From positions 1 to 64,000 of the forward strand of contig JAIEPW010000079.1 in NCBI GenBank assembly GCA_019748195.1: a stretch of DNA of 64,000 nt, read 5' to 3'. Source of the stretch: Bryobacteraceae bacterium (GTDB lineage Bacteria > Acidobacteriota > Terriglobia > Bryobacterales > Bryobacteraceae). Shown in pieces: positions 18,616 through 27,305 of the stretch. Each line of letters begins with the position of its first letter. The first letter of the stretch is position 1. The position numbers were made by a program, and so were the translations under genes. The notes under the pieces are model-generated. The model searched no databases. It was not told the DNA's origin and saw only the letters and a list, made by a program, of their open reading frames with translations.

Positions 18616-19928
18616 TGTTCCTCTCCCATGGATTTCTCTAGTTCGGCGCGCGCGGACCAGTAGGCCAGCAGCGCTTTCTGTGTGCGATCGTTGGCGGAAG
18701 CCAGATCCGCGTGGGCTTCAAGGACTGTCTTGAACAAGGTCGCGTTGTTGCGGTACCGGACCGCAGCCAGTCGAGCCGATTCCGTCGCGCTTTCCTGACC
18801 GGCACGACTGGCGGAAAGCAGCATCCGGGCTTCCTGCATCTTGCGATGTGCCACGCCCACTTCGAGCCGGATCTTGTCCTCCGCATCCTTCAAGGCGAGC
18901 GCTGCCTCCTGGATGCTCTTGTCCTTTTGTGCTAATTCGCTCCTTTTGCGGCCCCAATCAAAGACCTCCCAGCTGGCTTGTACTCCGGCGATGGCAACGT
19001 TCCGGGGCAAGCTGCTCGACGTATTGAAGGCCGAATAATAGGTGACGCTCAGGCTGACGTCCGGCACAAATTCGCTCTTCTTCTTTTGCCTGTCGATGTC
19101 CGCCTGTTGCAGCTTCAACCGTGCCTGCTCGATCTCGGGCCGTGCGGACACGGCTCTGGAGCGCGCGTCAGCAAGATCCGGCACCCAGTCGGCTTCGATC
19201 GCGGGCGAAACGCGAAAATTCTCTTCAAGCGAACGGCCAAGGAGGAGATTCAACTGCTCCTTGGCGTTGGCAAGGGGCCCCTGAAGGGCGGCCTTCTCGT
19301 ACTCCGCCTGGGCCATGCGAGCCTTGACGCTCAAGAGGTCACCGTCGAGTGCCGTTCCGACCCTCACATACTGGGCGGTCTGCGAGGACATCTCCCGCAG
19401 CAGGGCCAGCGACTGCTCGACGGTATCCAATGAGCTCTGCGTTTGCAGAATCGAATAGTAGGCGTGGCGAACTTGCTTGACCACCTCCTGGCGCGTGAGC
19501 CGCACCTGCTGCTTGGCGATTTCTTTCCCGATCTCGAGTTGCCGGATGCCCAATCCGATCCGTCGCTGCTGCGTCAATGGCAGCGAGACTTCGCTTGAAA
19601 CGATGGCCGTCGGCCTGCGCGCCGAGGTGATGTTCACTGTGTTGCCTGGGATCGGGCCAAGGCCGGCGTATTCGCCGAATGCGCCGCGCTCGAACGTCAC
19701 CGTAGGACGCGAGAGCAGCATACCGCTGGTGGTGGAAGTCTTGAAGGAGGGTAGCCGCTGCGTGCGCGCGGCGCGAATTGCGTCGTCCCCGGCGTTGGCC
19801 GCGATGGCGGCCTGCTGGATGGAGCGATTCTGTTCCAGGGCCATGCGGACTGCGTCATCGAGCGTCAGGAGTTGGCTTTGCGCCACTGCCACCGGAACCG
19901 CCACCAGATACATCCAAATCTGCTTCAT
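18612..19928 (-). CDS. TolC-family outer membrane efflux protein
   Basis: This is a 438-aa protein and the first gene of the efflux operon. It has a short signal peptide (to about AVAQS, residue 18), then LTLDDAVRMALEQNRSIQQA, the standard opening of TolC-family channels, and long amphipathic Ala/Gln/Arg helices in two internal repeats that would form the periplasmic tunnel. The ribosome binding site is AAAGGAG upstream of the ATG. No regulator gene is adjacent. The operon order tolC-adaptor-pump-HXXEE indicates a self-contained tripartite exporter. Confidence 0.9.
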   Translation of the reverse strand: MKQIWMYLVAVPVAVAQSQLLTLDDAVRMALEQNRSIQQAAIAANAGDDAIRAARTQRLPSFKTSTTSGMLLSRPTVTFERGAFGEYAGLGPIPGNTVNITSARRPTAIVSSEVSLPLTQQRRIGLGIRQLEIGKEIAKQQVRLTRQEVVKQVRHAYYSILQTQSSLDTVEQSLALLREMSSQTAQYVRVGTALDGDLLSVKARMAQAEYEKAALQGPLANAKEQLNLLLGRSLEENFRVSPAIEADWVPDLADARSRAVSARPEIEQARLKLQQADIDRQKKKSEFVPDVSLSVTYYSAFNTSSSLPRNVAIAGVQASWEVFDWGRKRSELAQKDKSIQEAALALKDAEDKIRLEVGVAHRKMQEARMLLSASRAGQESATESARLAAVRYRNNATLFKTVLEAHADLASANDRTQKALLAYWSARAELEKSMGEEQ

Positions 19929-19942
19929 CGGTTGCTCCTTTG

Positions 19943-19959
19943 GGGCGATTTGTTCGCCC
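19943..19959 (-). promoter_or_regulatory. Small hairpin in efflux operon leader
   Basis: The inverted repeat GGGCGA-TTTGT-TCGCCC sits immediately upstream of the ribosome binding site of the tolC-like gene. It may be an operator or a translation-modulating hairpin. No regulator is encoded next to it, so the role is speculative. Confidence 0.3.
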
Positions 19960-20025
19960 GTCAGGTTCCACTGTGAGGCAGAGCCGCGAAAATAGGCAGG
20001 TGAGCAAACGTAATCCGGGCGTGAG

Positions 20026-21393
20026 CTAACGGAGGTGAAGGCGGCTATCGGAGAGGTCCAGGCGGTACATCATCAGGTTGTAGTCGTACCGGGGCGTCAC
20101 GTTCTTGGGATTGGACAGGAAGTCGGAATACGTTCCGGTGAAGTAGATGTACCGGCCGCCTTGCTGATCGAGCGCCGGGTGGTGGACAACCTCATAGAAT
20201 GCGTAGCGGTCATGCGTGAGCACCTGACGCGCGCGATCCCACGGCCCAAGGGGAGTAGGAGCTTCCAAGAACCAGATCTCGCCCAGCTTGGATGCGATCC
20301 CATCCACTTCCTGCGCCAGCATGATCCAGCGCTTTCGATAGGCGTTCCATTGGACAGAGGTTGAACGGAGCTTTAGCTTGCGCCCGCTCGCGGCATCGAC
20401 GATCTCTGGATCGGTAACCGGCAGCCGCTCGTATCGGGAGAGGTCCAGAACGTCTCGCCACTGGGCCCGGACGCGAGTTCGCGGTGTGGGGTTACCGTCC
20501 GCGAAGTAGAAATAGCGAACTCCCCCTTCGGTGACCGTAAACGCAATGCCGTCCGGGAAGACCGGCGCATGGGCATCCCATTTCACGTGCGGCTCGAAGA
20601 TGTTCTTCGCCTCATTGAATAGAGCGATCCCGCGTTCGTGGGGCGTTTTGCCGAGCCCAGTGCCACTGTCATAGCGGACGATTAAGCGTTCAACGCCGCT
20701 TTCATCCGGCAGAACCATCGGAGTGTAGGGCCAGGTCAGTCCTTTCGTGTTTGTCTCGATCATGGGCTTGACGAAACCGGTTGGCTTCACGAAGAAGTCG
20801 AGATCCACGCCGATAGCAGGTTCGATCCCGCCTTTACCTGGCAAGCCCGATGTCGCAACCGCCGAAGCCAGATTGATGTCATTCAGGCCGTTCGTGTCGC
20901 CGAAGAACCAGTACAGCTTGTCGTTGAACACCACGGTCGAAGCCCCGTCGGTGCCCAGAATATCGGCATTGAGGAGTGGCTGGCGGATGGGACTCCTCTC
21001 ACCGAGCAACGCGGTGTCGCGATAGATACCTTCGCCTGTCAACCGGTATAGGCGCTCGGCAATGTTGATTCGCTTGAGGCGAATGGTCGTCCTGCCCCCG
21101 GGAGCCAGCAGGATCTTCGCGCCCTTGAAATCCGTCCCAGCGAGCACTGGGGGCTGGTAGCCGTGACTGCTGATTTCGAAAAAGACCTCGCGGCCCATCA
21201 GGTGGGGTTCATGAAACGCCACCAGCCCGTTTGAGTCGGTGCAATAACGGACTGCGTTGAACGGCGTCAGTTCGACAAGCGGGACGCCGCGGCCCGTTGC
21301 ATCATCGACCACTTCAATTCGGTGGTAGGGAGCCGGCTGGCGGCATCCGGCGCAAAAGGCCCAAACGGCGAGGAATGCCAGTGACTTGGACAC
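20026..21393 (-). CDS. Lipoprotein with DUF4185-like beta-propeller domain
   Basis: This is a 455-aa protein with a signal peptide and a lipobox (FCAGC, cysteine about residue 17), so it is likely lipid-anchored. Residues 25-105 read like a carboxypeptidase-regulatory-type beta domain (IEVVDDATGRGVPLVELTPFN). The rest (130-450) contains VVFNDKLYWFFGDTNG, FADGNPTPRTRV and YIYFTGTYSDF, strand-turn motifs of five-bladed propellers similar to DUF4185 and glycosidase families 43/68. The function is not known; carbohydrate binding or hydrolysis is one possibility. The gene ends 97 bases upstream of the tolC-like start. Confidence 0.65.
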   Translation of the reverse strand: MSKSLAFLAVWAFCAGCRQPAPYHRIEVVDDATGRGVPLVELTPFNAVRYCTDSNGLVAFHEPHLMGREVFFEISSHGYQPPVLAGTDFKGAKILLAPGGRTTIRLKRINIAERLYRLTGEGIYRDTALLGERSPIRQPLLNADILGTDGASTVVFNDKLYWFFGDTNGLNDINLASAVATSGLPGKGGIEPAIGVDLDFFVKPTGFVKPMIETNTKGLTWPYTPMVLPDESGVERLIVRYDSGTGLGKTPHERGIALFNEAKNIFEPHVKWDAHAPVFPDGIAFTVTEGGVRYFYFADGNPTPRTRVRAQWRDVLDLSRYERLPVTDPEIVDAASGRKLKLRSTSVQWNAYRKRWIMLAQEVDGIASKLGEIWFLEAPTPLGPWDRARQVLTHDRYAFYEVVHHPALDQQGGRYIYFTGTYSDFLSNPKNVTPRYDYNLMMYRLDLSDSRLHLR

Positions 21394-21439
21394 TCCTCAT
21401 TCTCGACCGTCGGTGGGCCACCGGGAGAGTGAGCGGCCG

Positions 21440-23248
21440 TTAGCTAACGGGCGCCCTTCCATGTAAATTCATGATTCTAAGCAATTTGTCGAATCTTGCA
21501 TCCTTCCTTAAGGGTGCGTAATAAGGATCGACGTTCAACAAATCCACGAAGATCGCCCGGTCTTCGATGGCGGCGCTTAACGCCGCGAATGCCCGGTCGT
21601 GCTCGCCCATCCCAACATAGGCGCCAACGTAGGCCAGCGGTGTAATGTACTGTGTTTTCGCGGCCTGCTCAAGCTGCGCGAGCAACCGTTGACACTCGTC
21701 TGGTTTCCCGGCGCGGAACAGCGCTCCTGCGAGCATCCCCAAATGCGTCGGGATCGGCATTTCGTGGATGTGCCTCGAGAGTACCTCGACCGCGGTCCCG
21801 TAGTCGCCTCGATGCATGTGGACCAAACCAAGGATCAGCCGCGAGTCTGGAAAATCCGGAGCCACCTTCATCGACTCGTTCAAGTACTGCAGGGCCGTCG
21901 AATCGTCTCCGCGAAGGTAGGAAAGGAAGCCTTGCCGTCCGAACCCGGAGGCCGCTAGCGGATTGAGCTTCAGCGCCGCCGCAAGTTCTGACTCGGCCTG
22001 GTCGAACCGTCCGAGCATCGACAAGACCATTCCGTACCAGGTGTGGGCGCCGTAGTTGCTCGGCTGCAGCGAAATGGCTCGCTGGAAGTGCCTTTCCGCT
22101 TCCGCCCAGTCGAAATCCCAATGCGCGCTGATTCCACCCATGACTGTCCATCCCTCGGCCGACTCGGGATTCAGCTCAACAGCGCGCTCCGCATTCCGGC
22201 GGAGAACCGGAAGCACCTTGGCGCCGCATTCAATCCCAAACAGCGCTAACGCCGCCCAGCCCGTGGCGACCCCGGCGTACGGATCGGCATAGTCCGGATA
22301 TGCCCGGGTCAGTTCCTCAAACTGGCGTATTGCCGCATAGAGACCCGGAACATTCTGTTGGTGGACCAAGTGCGACGCCCGGATGAATCCTGTGTAAGCT
22401 TCCAACGGTGGCAAGTATGCGCCGCGCAGCGGGCGAACCGGAAGTTTTGCATGCAGTGTTTGCGCAATGGCCAACGAGATCTCTTCCTGAATAGCGAAGA
22501 TGTCATGCAGTTCCCGGCGGTAGGTCTCGGACCAAAGATGGTAGCCTTTGCCGGTGTCTATGGCTTGCGCCGTGATGCGCAACTGATTACCGGCCTTTCG
22601 AACGCTGCCCTCCACGATGACCTGTACTCCGAGGCGTCGCCCGACGTCACGCAGATCGATCGCCTGCCCCTTGAACTGAAACGCAGATGTTCGCGACACC
22701 ACGGCGAGACTTTCAATCGCCGCGAGGGCGTTGATGATCTCCTCCGTTATCCCATCGCAGAAGTAGTCTTGCTCCGGCTCCGGGCTCATGTTGACGAAGG
22801 GGAGGACGGCGACCGTTGTGTAATCGTCGCGTGGGGGAAGTACGGCCGCAACAGACGGAATCGGCTTCACGGCTGGGGTTAGGCTTCGGAACAGCGGCAC
22901 GTAGTTGCCGGGGCGAAGCCCAATCAGCACCGGATCGCTGCTGCCCACGCCTTCGTAATAAGACTTAAGCTTCGTGCGCAGCCTCCGCGCCTCCACGCGA
23001 ACGATAGAGTCGATGCTGGGATCGTACTTGTCGTCCCGGTCGAAGACCTCCATGGCAACAACGAATTCCTTGAGTCGATCGAGGTCGTTCTCTAGGGTCC
23101 GCTCGACGATAAAACGCAGGAACCGGCAAAGGCGCTGGGAGGAAATGAACCCGTCGCTGGCAAGAATACGGGCGAGTTGCGCCCGTACGCTCTCGGCGGA
23201 AACCGGCACGTCGGACTGGCCCAGCAGATCGCCTGTAGTCCCTTGCAT
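21440..23248 (-). CDS. TolB-like / TPR protein
   Basis: This is a 602-aa protein. Residues 15-125 carry the helical RLCRFLRFIVERTLEND..VFDRDDKYDPSIDSIVRVEARRLRTKLKSYY block seen in acidobacterial and proteobacterial adenylate-cyclase-like proteins. Residues about 145-265 are the TolB N-like module (VAVLPFVNMSPEPEQDYFCDGITEEIINAL). Residues about 280-590 are tetratricopeptide repeats. There is no catalytic cyclase domain, DNA-binding domain or signal peptide. Proteins of this architecture are probably regulatory scaffolds. The gene is separated by 46 bases from the lipoprotein gene, so the two may be co-transcribed. Confidence 0.75.
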   Translation of the reverse strand: MQGTTGDLLGQSDVPVSAESVRAQLARILASDGFISSQRLCRFLRFIVERTLENDLDRLKEFVVAMEVFDRDDKYDPSIDSIVRVEARRLRTKLKSYYEGVGSSDPVLIGLRPGNYVPLFRSLTPAVKPIPSVAAVLPPRDDYTTVAVLPFVNMSPEPEQDYFCDGITEEIINALAAIESLAVVSRTSAFQFKGQAIDLRDVGRRLGVQVIVEGSVRKAGNQLRITAQAIDTGKGYHLWSETYRRELHDIFAIQEEISLAIAQTLHAKLPVRPLRGAYLPPLEAYTGFIRASHLVHQQNVPGLYAAIRQFEELTRAYPDYADPYAGVATGWAALALFGIECGAKVLPVLRRNAERAVELNPESAEGWTVMGGISAHWDFDWAEAERHFQRAISLQPSNYGAHTWYGMVLSMLGRFDQAESELAAALKLNPLAASGFGRQGFLSYLRGDDSTALQYLNESMKVAPDFPDSRLILGLVHMHRGDYGTAVEVLSRHIHEMPIPTHLGMLAGALFRAGKPDECQRLLAQLEQAAKTQYITPLAYVGAYVGMGEHDRAFAALSAAIEDRAIFVDLLNVDPYYAPLRKDARFDKLLRIMNLHGRAPVS

Positions 23249-23366
23249 CGTCTAATGTTAGCGTTCCTCGATCTGGCAGACAATTGGACCATCTCACGTC
23301 CCCCTCACGTCTCATAACGCGCCTTTTCGAGTCTTGACCGGTAGTCTGGGGCTGAAAGGAAAGTTG

Positions 23367-23813
23367 ATGAAGTTTTTCACGTTAGTACTTTTCACGCTGG
23401 GCATTGCGGCCGCCGCGGAGCCGGAAGTCACCACGTGGGATCGTGTTACCGCACTTCGTCCGGGAACTAAAGTCGAAGTCATTCACGGGAATCTGAAACG
23501 TCTCCAGGGCCAGGTCGTGCGCACTTCCGCCGCCGACATCACGGTGCAAGGTAGTGCCACCCCCGAGACCGTCGCGAAAGTCGATGTGGTGAGGGTAAGC
23601 ACGATAGAGAACAGCCGGAAGAAGCGTGCGCTCCTCGGTTTGGCAATCGGGGCCGCTGCGGGGGCTGCAGCATTCGTCGTCGGTGCGAATGCCGGCGACG
23701 TCGATATTCGCCGCGACCTGATCGCCGGTGCGGGCGGCGCAGCGGGAGGTGGCGTGGGCGCACTCGTGGGTGCGGCGACCGGCGGGCCGAAGACAATTTA
23801 TCGCAGGCCCTAA
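23367..23813 (+). CDS. Secreted glycine-zipper protein
   Basis: This is a 148-aa protein with a signal peptide (MKFFTLVLFTLGIAAAAE). The start is set at 23367 by a GAAAGGAAAG ribosome binding site; the longer frame upstream is not a likely start. Residues 20-75 form a small beta domain resembling RNA/ligand-binding SH3-like folds (GTKVEVIHGNLKRLQGQVV). Residues about 95-140 are Gly/Ala-rich helices with G-x-x-x-G spacing, as in membrane-inserting glycine zippers. The function is unknown. Confidence 0.65.
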   Translation: MKFFTLVLFTLGIAAAAEPEVTTWDRVTALRPGTKVEVIHGNLKRLQGQVVRTSAADITVQGSATPETVAKVDVVRVSTIENSRKKRALLGLAIGAAAGAAAFVVGANAGDVDIRRDLIAGAGGAAGGGVGALVGAATGGPKTIYRRP

Positions 23814-23824
23814 GGGGGTATGCA

Positions 23825-24202
23825 ATGGACGAACCACGCGTCATCATTGTGGCTGCGGACAGGTGTGTCGATCCCGACATCACGGCAGCGACCACAGCCT
23901 TGGGCTATGGGGTGTTGCCGGTGCAGACCGTGAATGAGGCGGTCATCACCGCCCAACGAGAGGGTGCCCGTGTCGCGGCGATTCTATCTGGAGTCGCACT
24001 TAAGGATGGGAATTGGTGCGACCTTGTGGAGAGACTTAGAAGCCTAGGATGTGAAGCGCCCGTGGTGTTGTGTTCAAGCGAGGGTTCGGCCGAGACTTGG
24101 TGGGACGCTTTGGAGCACGGGGTCTGGGAGGTCGTTTCTGCGCCGATTACTGCTCACGCTCTCGAACGCATTCTGAAGGAAACGCACCAAAAGAGGAATT
24201 GA
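23825..24202 (+). CDS. Degenerate receiver-like domain protein
   Basis: This is a 125-aa stand-alone protein with the alpha/beta pattern of response-regulator receivers (IIVAADRC, AAILSGVALKDGNWCDLVERLR, APVVLCSS, WEVVSAPITAHALERIL). The acidic pocket, the phospho-accepting aspartate (Ser in AAILSGV) and the conserved lysine (replaced in SAP) are all missing, so it cannot be phosphorylated in the usual way. It is 11 bases downstream of the glycine-zipper gene and 3 bases before the racemase gene, and so is probably in one transcript. The role is unknown. Confidence 0.6.
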   Translation: MDEPRVIIVAADRCVDPDITAATTALGYGVLPVQTVNEAVITAQREGARVAAILSGVALKDGNWCDLVERLRSLGCEAPVVLCSSEGSAETWWDALEHGVWEVVSAPITAHALERILKETHQKRN

Positions 24203-24205
24203 AGA

Positions 24206-24910
24206 ATGAAGGCCATTGGGTTGATCGGCGGCATGAGTTGGGAGTCGTCGGCTCTGTACTACCGAATCATCAACGAAGAGACCAAGCGGCGACTCCGCGG
24301 GCACCACAACGCGCACAGCGTAATGGTGACGATCGACTTCGCGGAGGCTGATCGGATGATGCACTCCGGGGATTGGAACGGCCTTGCGGCCCTGCTGAGC
24401 GACGCAGCCGGCTGTTTGGAGCGCGCGGGTGCCGATTGTGTCCTGCTGTGCACGAACACGATGCACAAGCTCGCAGACAAGATCGTCGCAAGCGTCCACA
24501 TACCGCTGCTGCACATCGTTGACGCAACGGCGTCCGCAATTCTGCGGAATGGCCATCGCAAGGTAGGGTTGCTAGCAACGCGATTCACGATGGAAGAGCC
24601 ATTCTACCGGGATCGTCTCAGCCAGCGCTTCGGCATTGAGGCGATCGTACCGCCGGCGGACGCGCGCGCGGAAGTACACAGAATTATCTTCGAGGAGTTA
24701 TGTCACGGGGCGAGCCGGCCTGAGTCCCGAGCGGCCCTGGTCCGCATCATCGAACAATTTCGGAATGAGGGCGCAACCGCCGTCATTCTCGGCTGCACAG
24801 AAGTCGAACTGCTCATCTCCGATGCCGACTCTTGTCTTCCGACGCTCCCATCAGCAAGAATTCATGCACTGGCGGGCGTAGACTTCGCGCTGTCCCGAGG
24901 TGATGTATGA
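24206..24910 (+). CDS. Aspartate/glutamate racemase family protein
   Basis: This is a 234-aa protein. It opens with IGLIGGMSWESSALYYRIIN, the classic start of the amino-acid racemase/YgeA-type family. Both catalytic cysteines are present: C82 in LLCTNTMHK and C197 in LGCTEVELL, which act as the two acid/base residues in PLP-independent racemisation. It is cytoplasmic. The start overlaps nothing; the stop overlaps the hydrolase start (ATGA), implying coupling. Aspartate is the likelier substrate, but the family is broad. Confidence 0.85.
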   Translation: MKAIGLIGGMSWESSALYYRIINEETKRRLRGHHNAHSVMVTIDFAEADRMMHSGDWNGLAALLSDAAGCLERAGADCVLLCTNTMHKLADKIVASVHIPLLHIVDATASAILRNGHRKVGLLATRFTMEEPFYRDRLSQRFGIEAIVPPADARAEVHRIIFEELCHGASRPESRAALVRIIEQFRNEGATAVILGCTEVELLISDADSCLPTLPSARIHALAGVDFALSRGDV

Positions 24911-25722
24911 AGTCTAAGCACCATCATCAAGGCTGTGATCTCGCCTATACTGTCGAGGGGTCCGGACCGCCCGTGGTCTTCATACAGGGTGTGGGTGTCC
25001 ACGGTTCCGGATGGCTTCCCCAAGTCCGGGCGCTGGCTGACCGGTTTACGTGCCTAACCTTTGACAACCGGGGCATCGGCGAAAGCCAGCCGAGACCCGC
25101 GCGACTGTCAGTGAAGCAGATGGCCGACGACACAGCGGCCCTGATGGACGCTTGTGGCTGGGACTCAGCCCACGTAGTCGGCCATTCGCTCGGTGGCCTC
25201 GTTTCTCTCCAGTTGGCACTGGACAATCCTCGGCGCGTGCGTAGCCTCTCCCTGTTGTGTACTTTCGCGAACGGAGCCGAAGCGACCAAGCTGAGTCTCC
25301 GGATGCTCTGGGTCGGCCTAAGGACGAGGATCGGTACCAGGCGTCAGCGCCGGAACGCATTCCTGAAACTAGTCCTGCCTCCCGATCATCTCGCCAGCGC
25401 AAATCGCGACGCCCTGGCGAGCGAATTGGCTTTGCTATTCGGACATGACTTGGCTGACCAGTCGCCGATCGCACTAACGCAGTTGGCCGCGATGCGGGCA
25501 TGCGACCTCACTCCGCGACTCGCCGAAATCCGAGGCACTCCGACCCTCGTTGTGAGCGCGAGCCACGACCGCATCGCACGCCCCGAACTCGGCGCCGCCA
25601 TCGGGGAAGCCATACCTGGTGCCAGATTTTGCACTTTTGCCCACGCATCCCACGGCCTACCAATCCAGTTTTCGGCGGAAGTGAACGAGGTGCTGGCAAG
25701 ACATCTCTACGGTCGGGCTTGA
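24907..25722 (+). CDS. Alpha/beta hydrolase
   Basis: This is a 271-aa hydrolase. GSGPPVVFIQGVGVHGSGW gives the oxyanion loop, GHSLGG near residues 92-97 is the nucleophile elbow (Ser about 94), and HASHGLPIQ near the C-terminus supplies the catalytic histidine, with an aspartate in SASHDRIA. It resembles the esterase/3-oxoadipate enol-lactonase-like group. It overlaps the racemase gene by four bases. There is no signal peptide. The substrate is unknown. Confidence 0.85.
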   Translation: MKSKHHHQGCDLAYTVEGSGPPVVFIQGVGVHGSGWLPQVRALADRFTCLTFDNRGIGESQPRPARLSVKQMADDTAALMDACGWDSAHVVGHSLGGLVSLQLALDNPRRVRSLSLLCTFANGAEATKLSLRMLWVGLRTRIGTRRQRRNAFLKLVLPPDHLASANRDALASELALLFGHDLADQSPIALTQLAAMRACDLTPRLAEIRGTPTLVVSASHDRIARPELGAAIGEAIPGARFCTFAHASHGLPIQFSAEVNEVLARHLYGRA

Positions 25723-26448
25723 ATGGAACTCCCGATCGTTATTCGGACTAGTCTCTGTCTGCTCGAGCTGAGCTATGAGTGCTTGTTGTATGCAGAGAGG
25801 ACATTCGAGCACCGGCAGTTGTTTTCGGTCAACGCCGTCAGCCCAGGAACTGAGATTTAGGTGGGGATCCGTGCAACTTATCCATGCCTGTCTGGCTGAG
25901 GTTCTCCGACAGTCAACTAGTTTTTCGGTTCGGAGCGTCGCCCAAACCCAGGCCGTCTGACGCAGTAAAATCAAGTACTTGCCACGCCCCCGGCTTGGCT
26001 CTCAAGAGACGCCCTGGGTCGATGGAGCCCGAGAATACTCATCTCCTGATCATGGCGACTTGGGCCAATGACCACGATTTTGCCCTACGGAGCCACTCCT
26101 TCGAACGCGAAGTTCCGACTTCGCCCGCTTTACTCCTATTCGAGACCTGCGCGTCCGGGCCTCGCTCTCCACCATGATCGTTGAGCCCCCCGGTCGCCCT
26201 CAACCCGTCGACACTCTCGGGGTTCTCTGTTGGCATCACCGAATCCGGGCCTCACCTCGTCTCTAATTCCGAAAATCGCGGAACTCGTACATCCGTTTCA
26301 TTCCCGAAAACCCGAGATGGGAGGCATATCCAAGCCGTCGAGTTCCCCACCTCGGCATAGGCCGCTTAGTACTTCTTGCATTCCTTTAAGTCTTGATTTC
26401 TTAATCCCAAATGCGTAACTTCGAGAGGTACGTTCGCTTGGAGGTTAC
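25723..26448. other. 726-base intergenic region, mostly empty
   Basis: Short frames here (up to about 105 codons, on both strands) overlap each other and the 3' end of the hydrolase gene, lack ribosome binding sites and show no family features. The last 60 bases hold the promoter of the PEP-CTERM gene. The low-coding stretch may be decayed DNA. Confidence 0.5.
26393..26444 (+). promoter_or_regulatory. Promoter and RBS of PEP-CTERM gene
   Basis: The element TTGATT (26393-26398), a 17-base spacer and TAACTT (26416-26421) fit a sigma-70-type promoter. GGAGG at 26440-26444 is the ribosome binding site of the ATG at 26449. Confidence 0.5.
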
Positions 26449-27195
26449 ATGTTCCGCTACTGCTTCCTATCCTTCGCAACGCTCGCGCTTGGTATGCCCG
26501 CCTGGGGCGGCTCCATCGTTGTAAACCATGACGAGTGGACCACCTCCAACACGGGATTCTCCAACGCCGGAGGGTCCAATGCGGCTAACTTCGTCCTCAA
26601 TGCCGCCAATTTTCTCACTGGGGGAAGTGGCGACATTCTGATCTACTCCACTAATTTCTCGCTGAATCAATCGAGCTTCCTGAACACTCTTACCGGCGCC
26701 GGTTACACCGTCCAGCAGCATTCCGTGAATCCCATCGCGACCTTCGATCTCGCTTCCATCTCCGGTTTCGAGGCGATCTTCCTGGCCGGCCCGCCCGTCC
26801 CCGCGAACCTGGCGGTGCTCACCGCCTACGTAAACCAAGGCGGCAGCGTTTATCTGGCTGGAGGGACGGCTGGTATCGGCTCGGCCGCCGATGAAGCGGC
26901 AGCCTGGAATCCATTCCTGAACGCCTTTGGGTTGAGCTTTGGCAGTCCCTTCAACGGAGTCTCCGGCAACATCGCACCCAGCACATCTCACCCGCTCTTT
27001 AGCGGCGTCGCGCAGCTTTACTACAATAACGGCAACACGGTCTCAGCCATCGGCCCGGGAGCGTCGATCATCGCCACCAACTCCCAGGGCCTTGGTCTGA
27101 TCGGAATCGCTACCCCGGTGCCGGAACCCGCCACCACGCTGCTGACGGCCGCGGGCGCCCTCGGTCTTTGGCTTCTGCGCCGCCGCGCGGCCTAA
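26449..27195 (+). CDS. PEP-CTERM sorting-domain secreted protein
   Basis: This is a 248-aa protein. It has an N-terminal signal peptide (cleavage near PAWGGS), a Asn/Ser/Gly-rich body with VFLAGPPVPANLAVLTAYVNQGGSVYLAGG-like strands reminiscent of a flavodoxin/glutamine-amidotransferase-type fold, and a C-terminal PVPEPATTLL..GLWLLRRRAA tail. That tail (V-P-E-P, hydrophobic helix, arginine cluster) is the PEP-CTERM signal recognised by exosortase for surface or matrix export. No exosortase gene is in the window. The molecular function is unknown. Confidence 0.85.
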   Translation: MFRYCFLSFATLALGMPAWGGSIVVNHDEWTTSNTGFSNAGGSNAANFVLNAANFLTGGSGDILIYSTNFSLNQSSFLNTLTGAGYTVQQHSVNPIATFDLASISGFEAIFLAGPPVPANLAVLTAYVNQGGSVYLAGGTAGIGSAADEAAAWNPFLNAFGLSFGSPFNGVSGNIAPSTSHPLFSGVAQLYYNNGNTVSAIGPGASIIATNSQGLGLIGIATPVPEPATTLLTAAGALGLWLLRRRAA

Positions 27196-27305
27196 GCGGC
27201 TTCCCCCGGTTTGCATCCGCGGTGAACAGGCGCGACGCCGTCTGGCTCTCGATTGGGGCCCCGCATGGGTGGCTCCGCGGCTGACCAGCTAAACTGGTAG
27301 GACCG

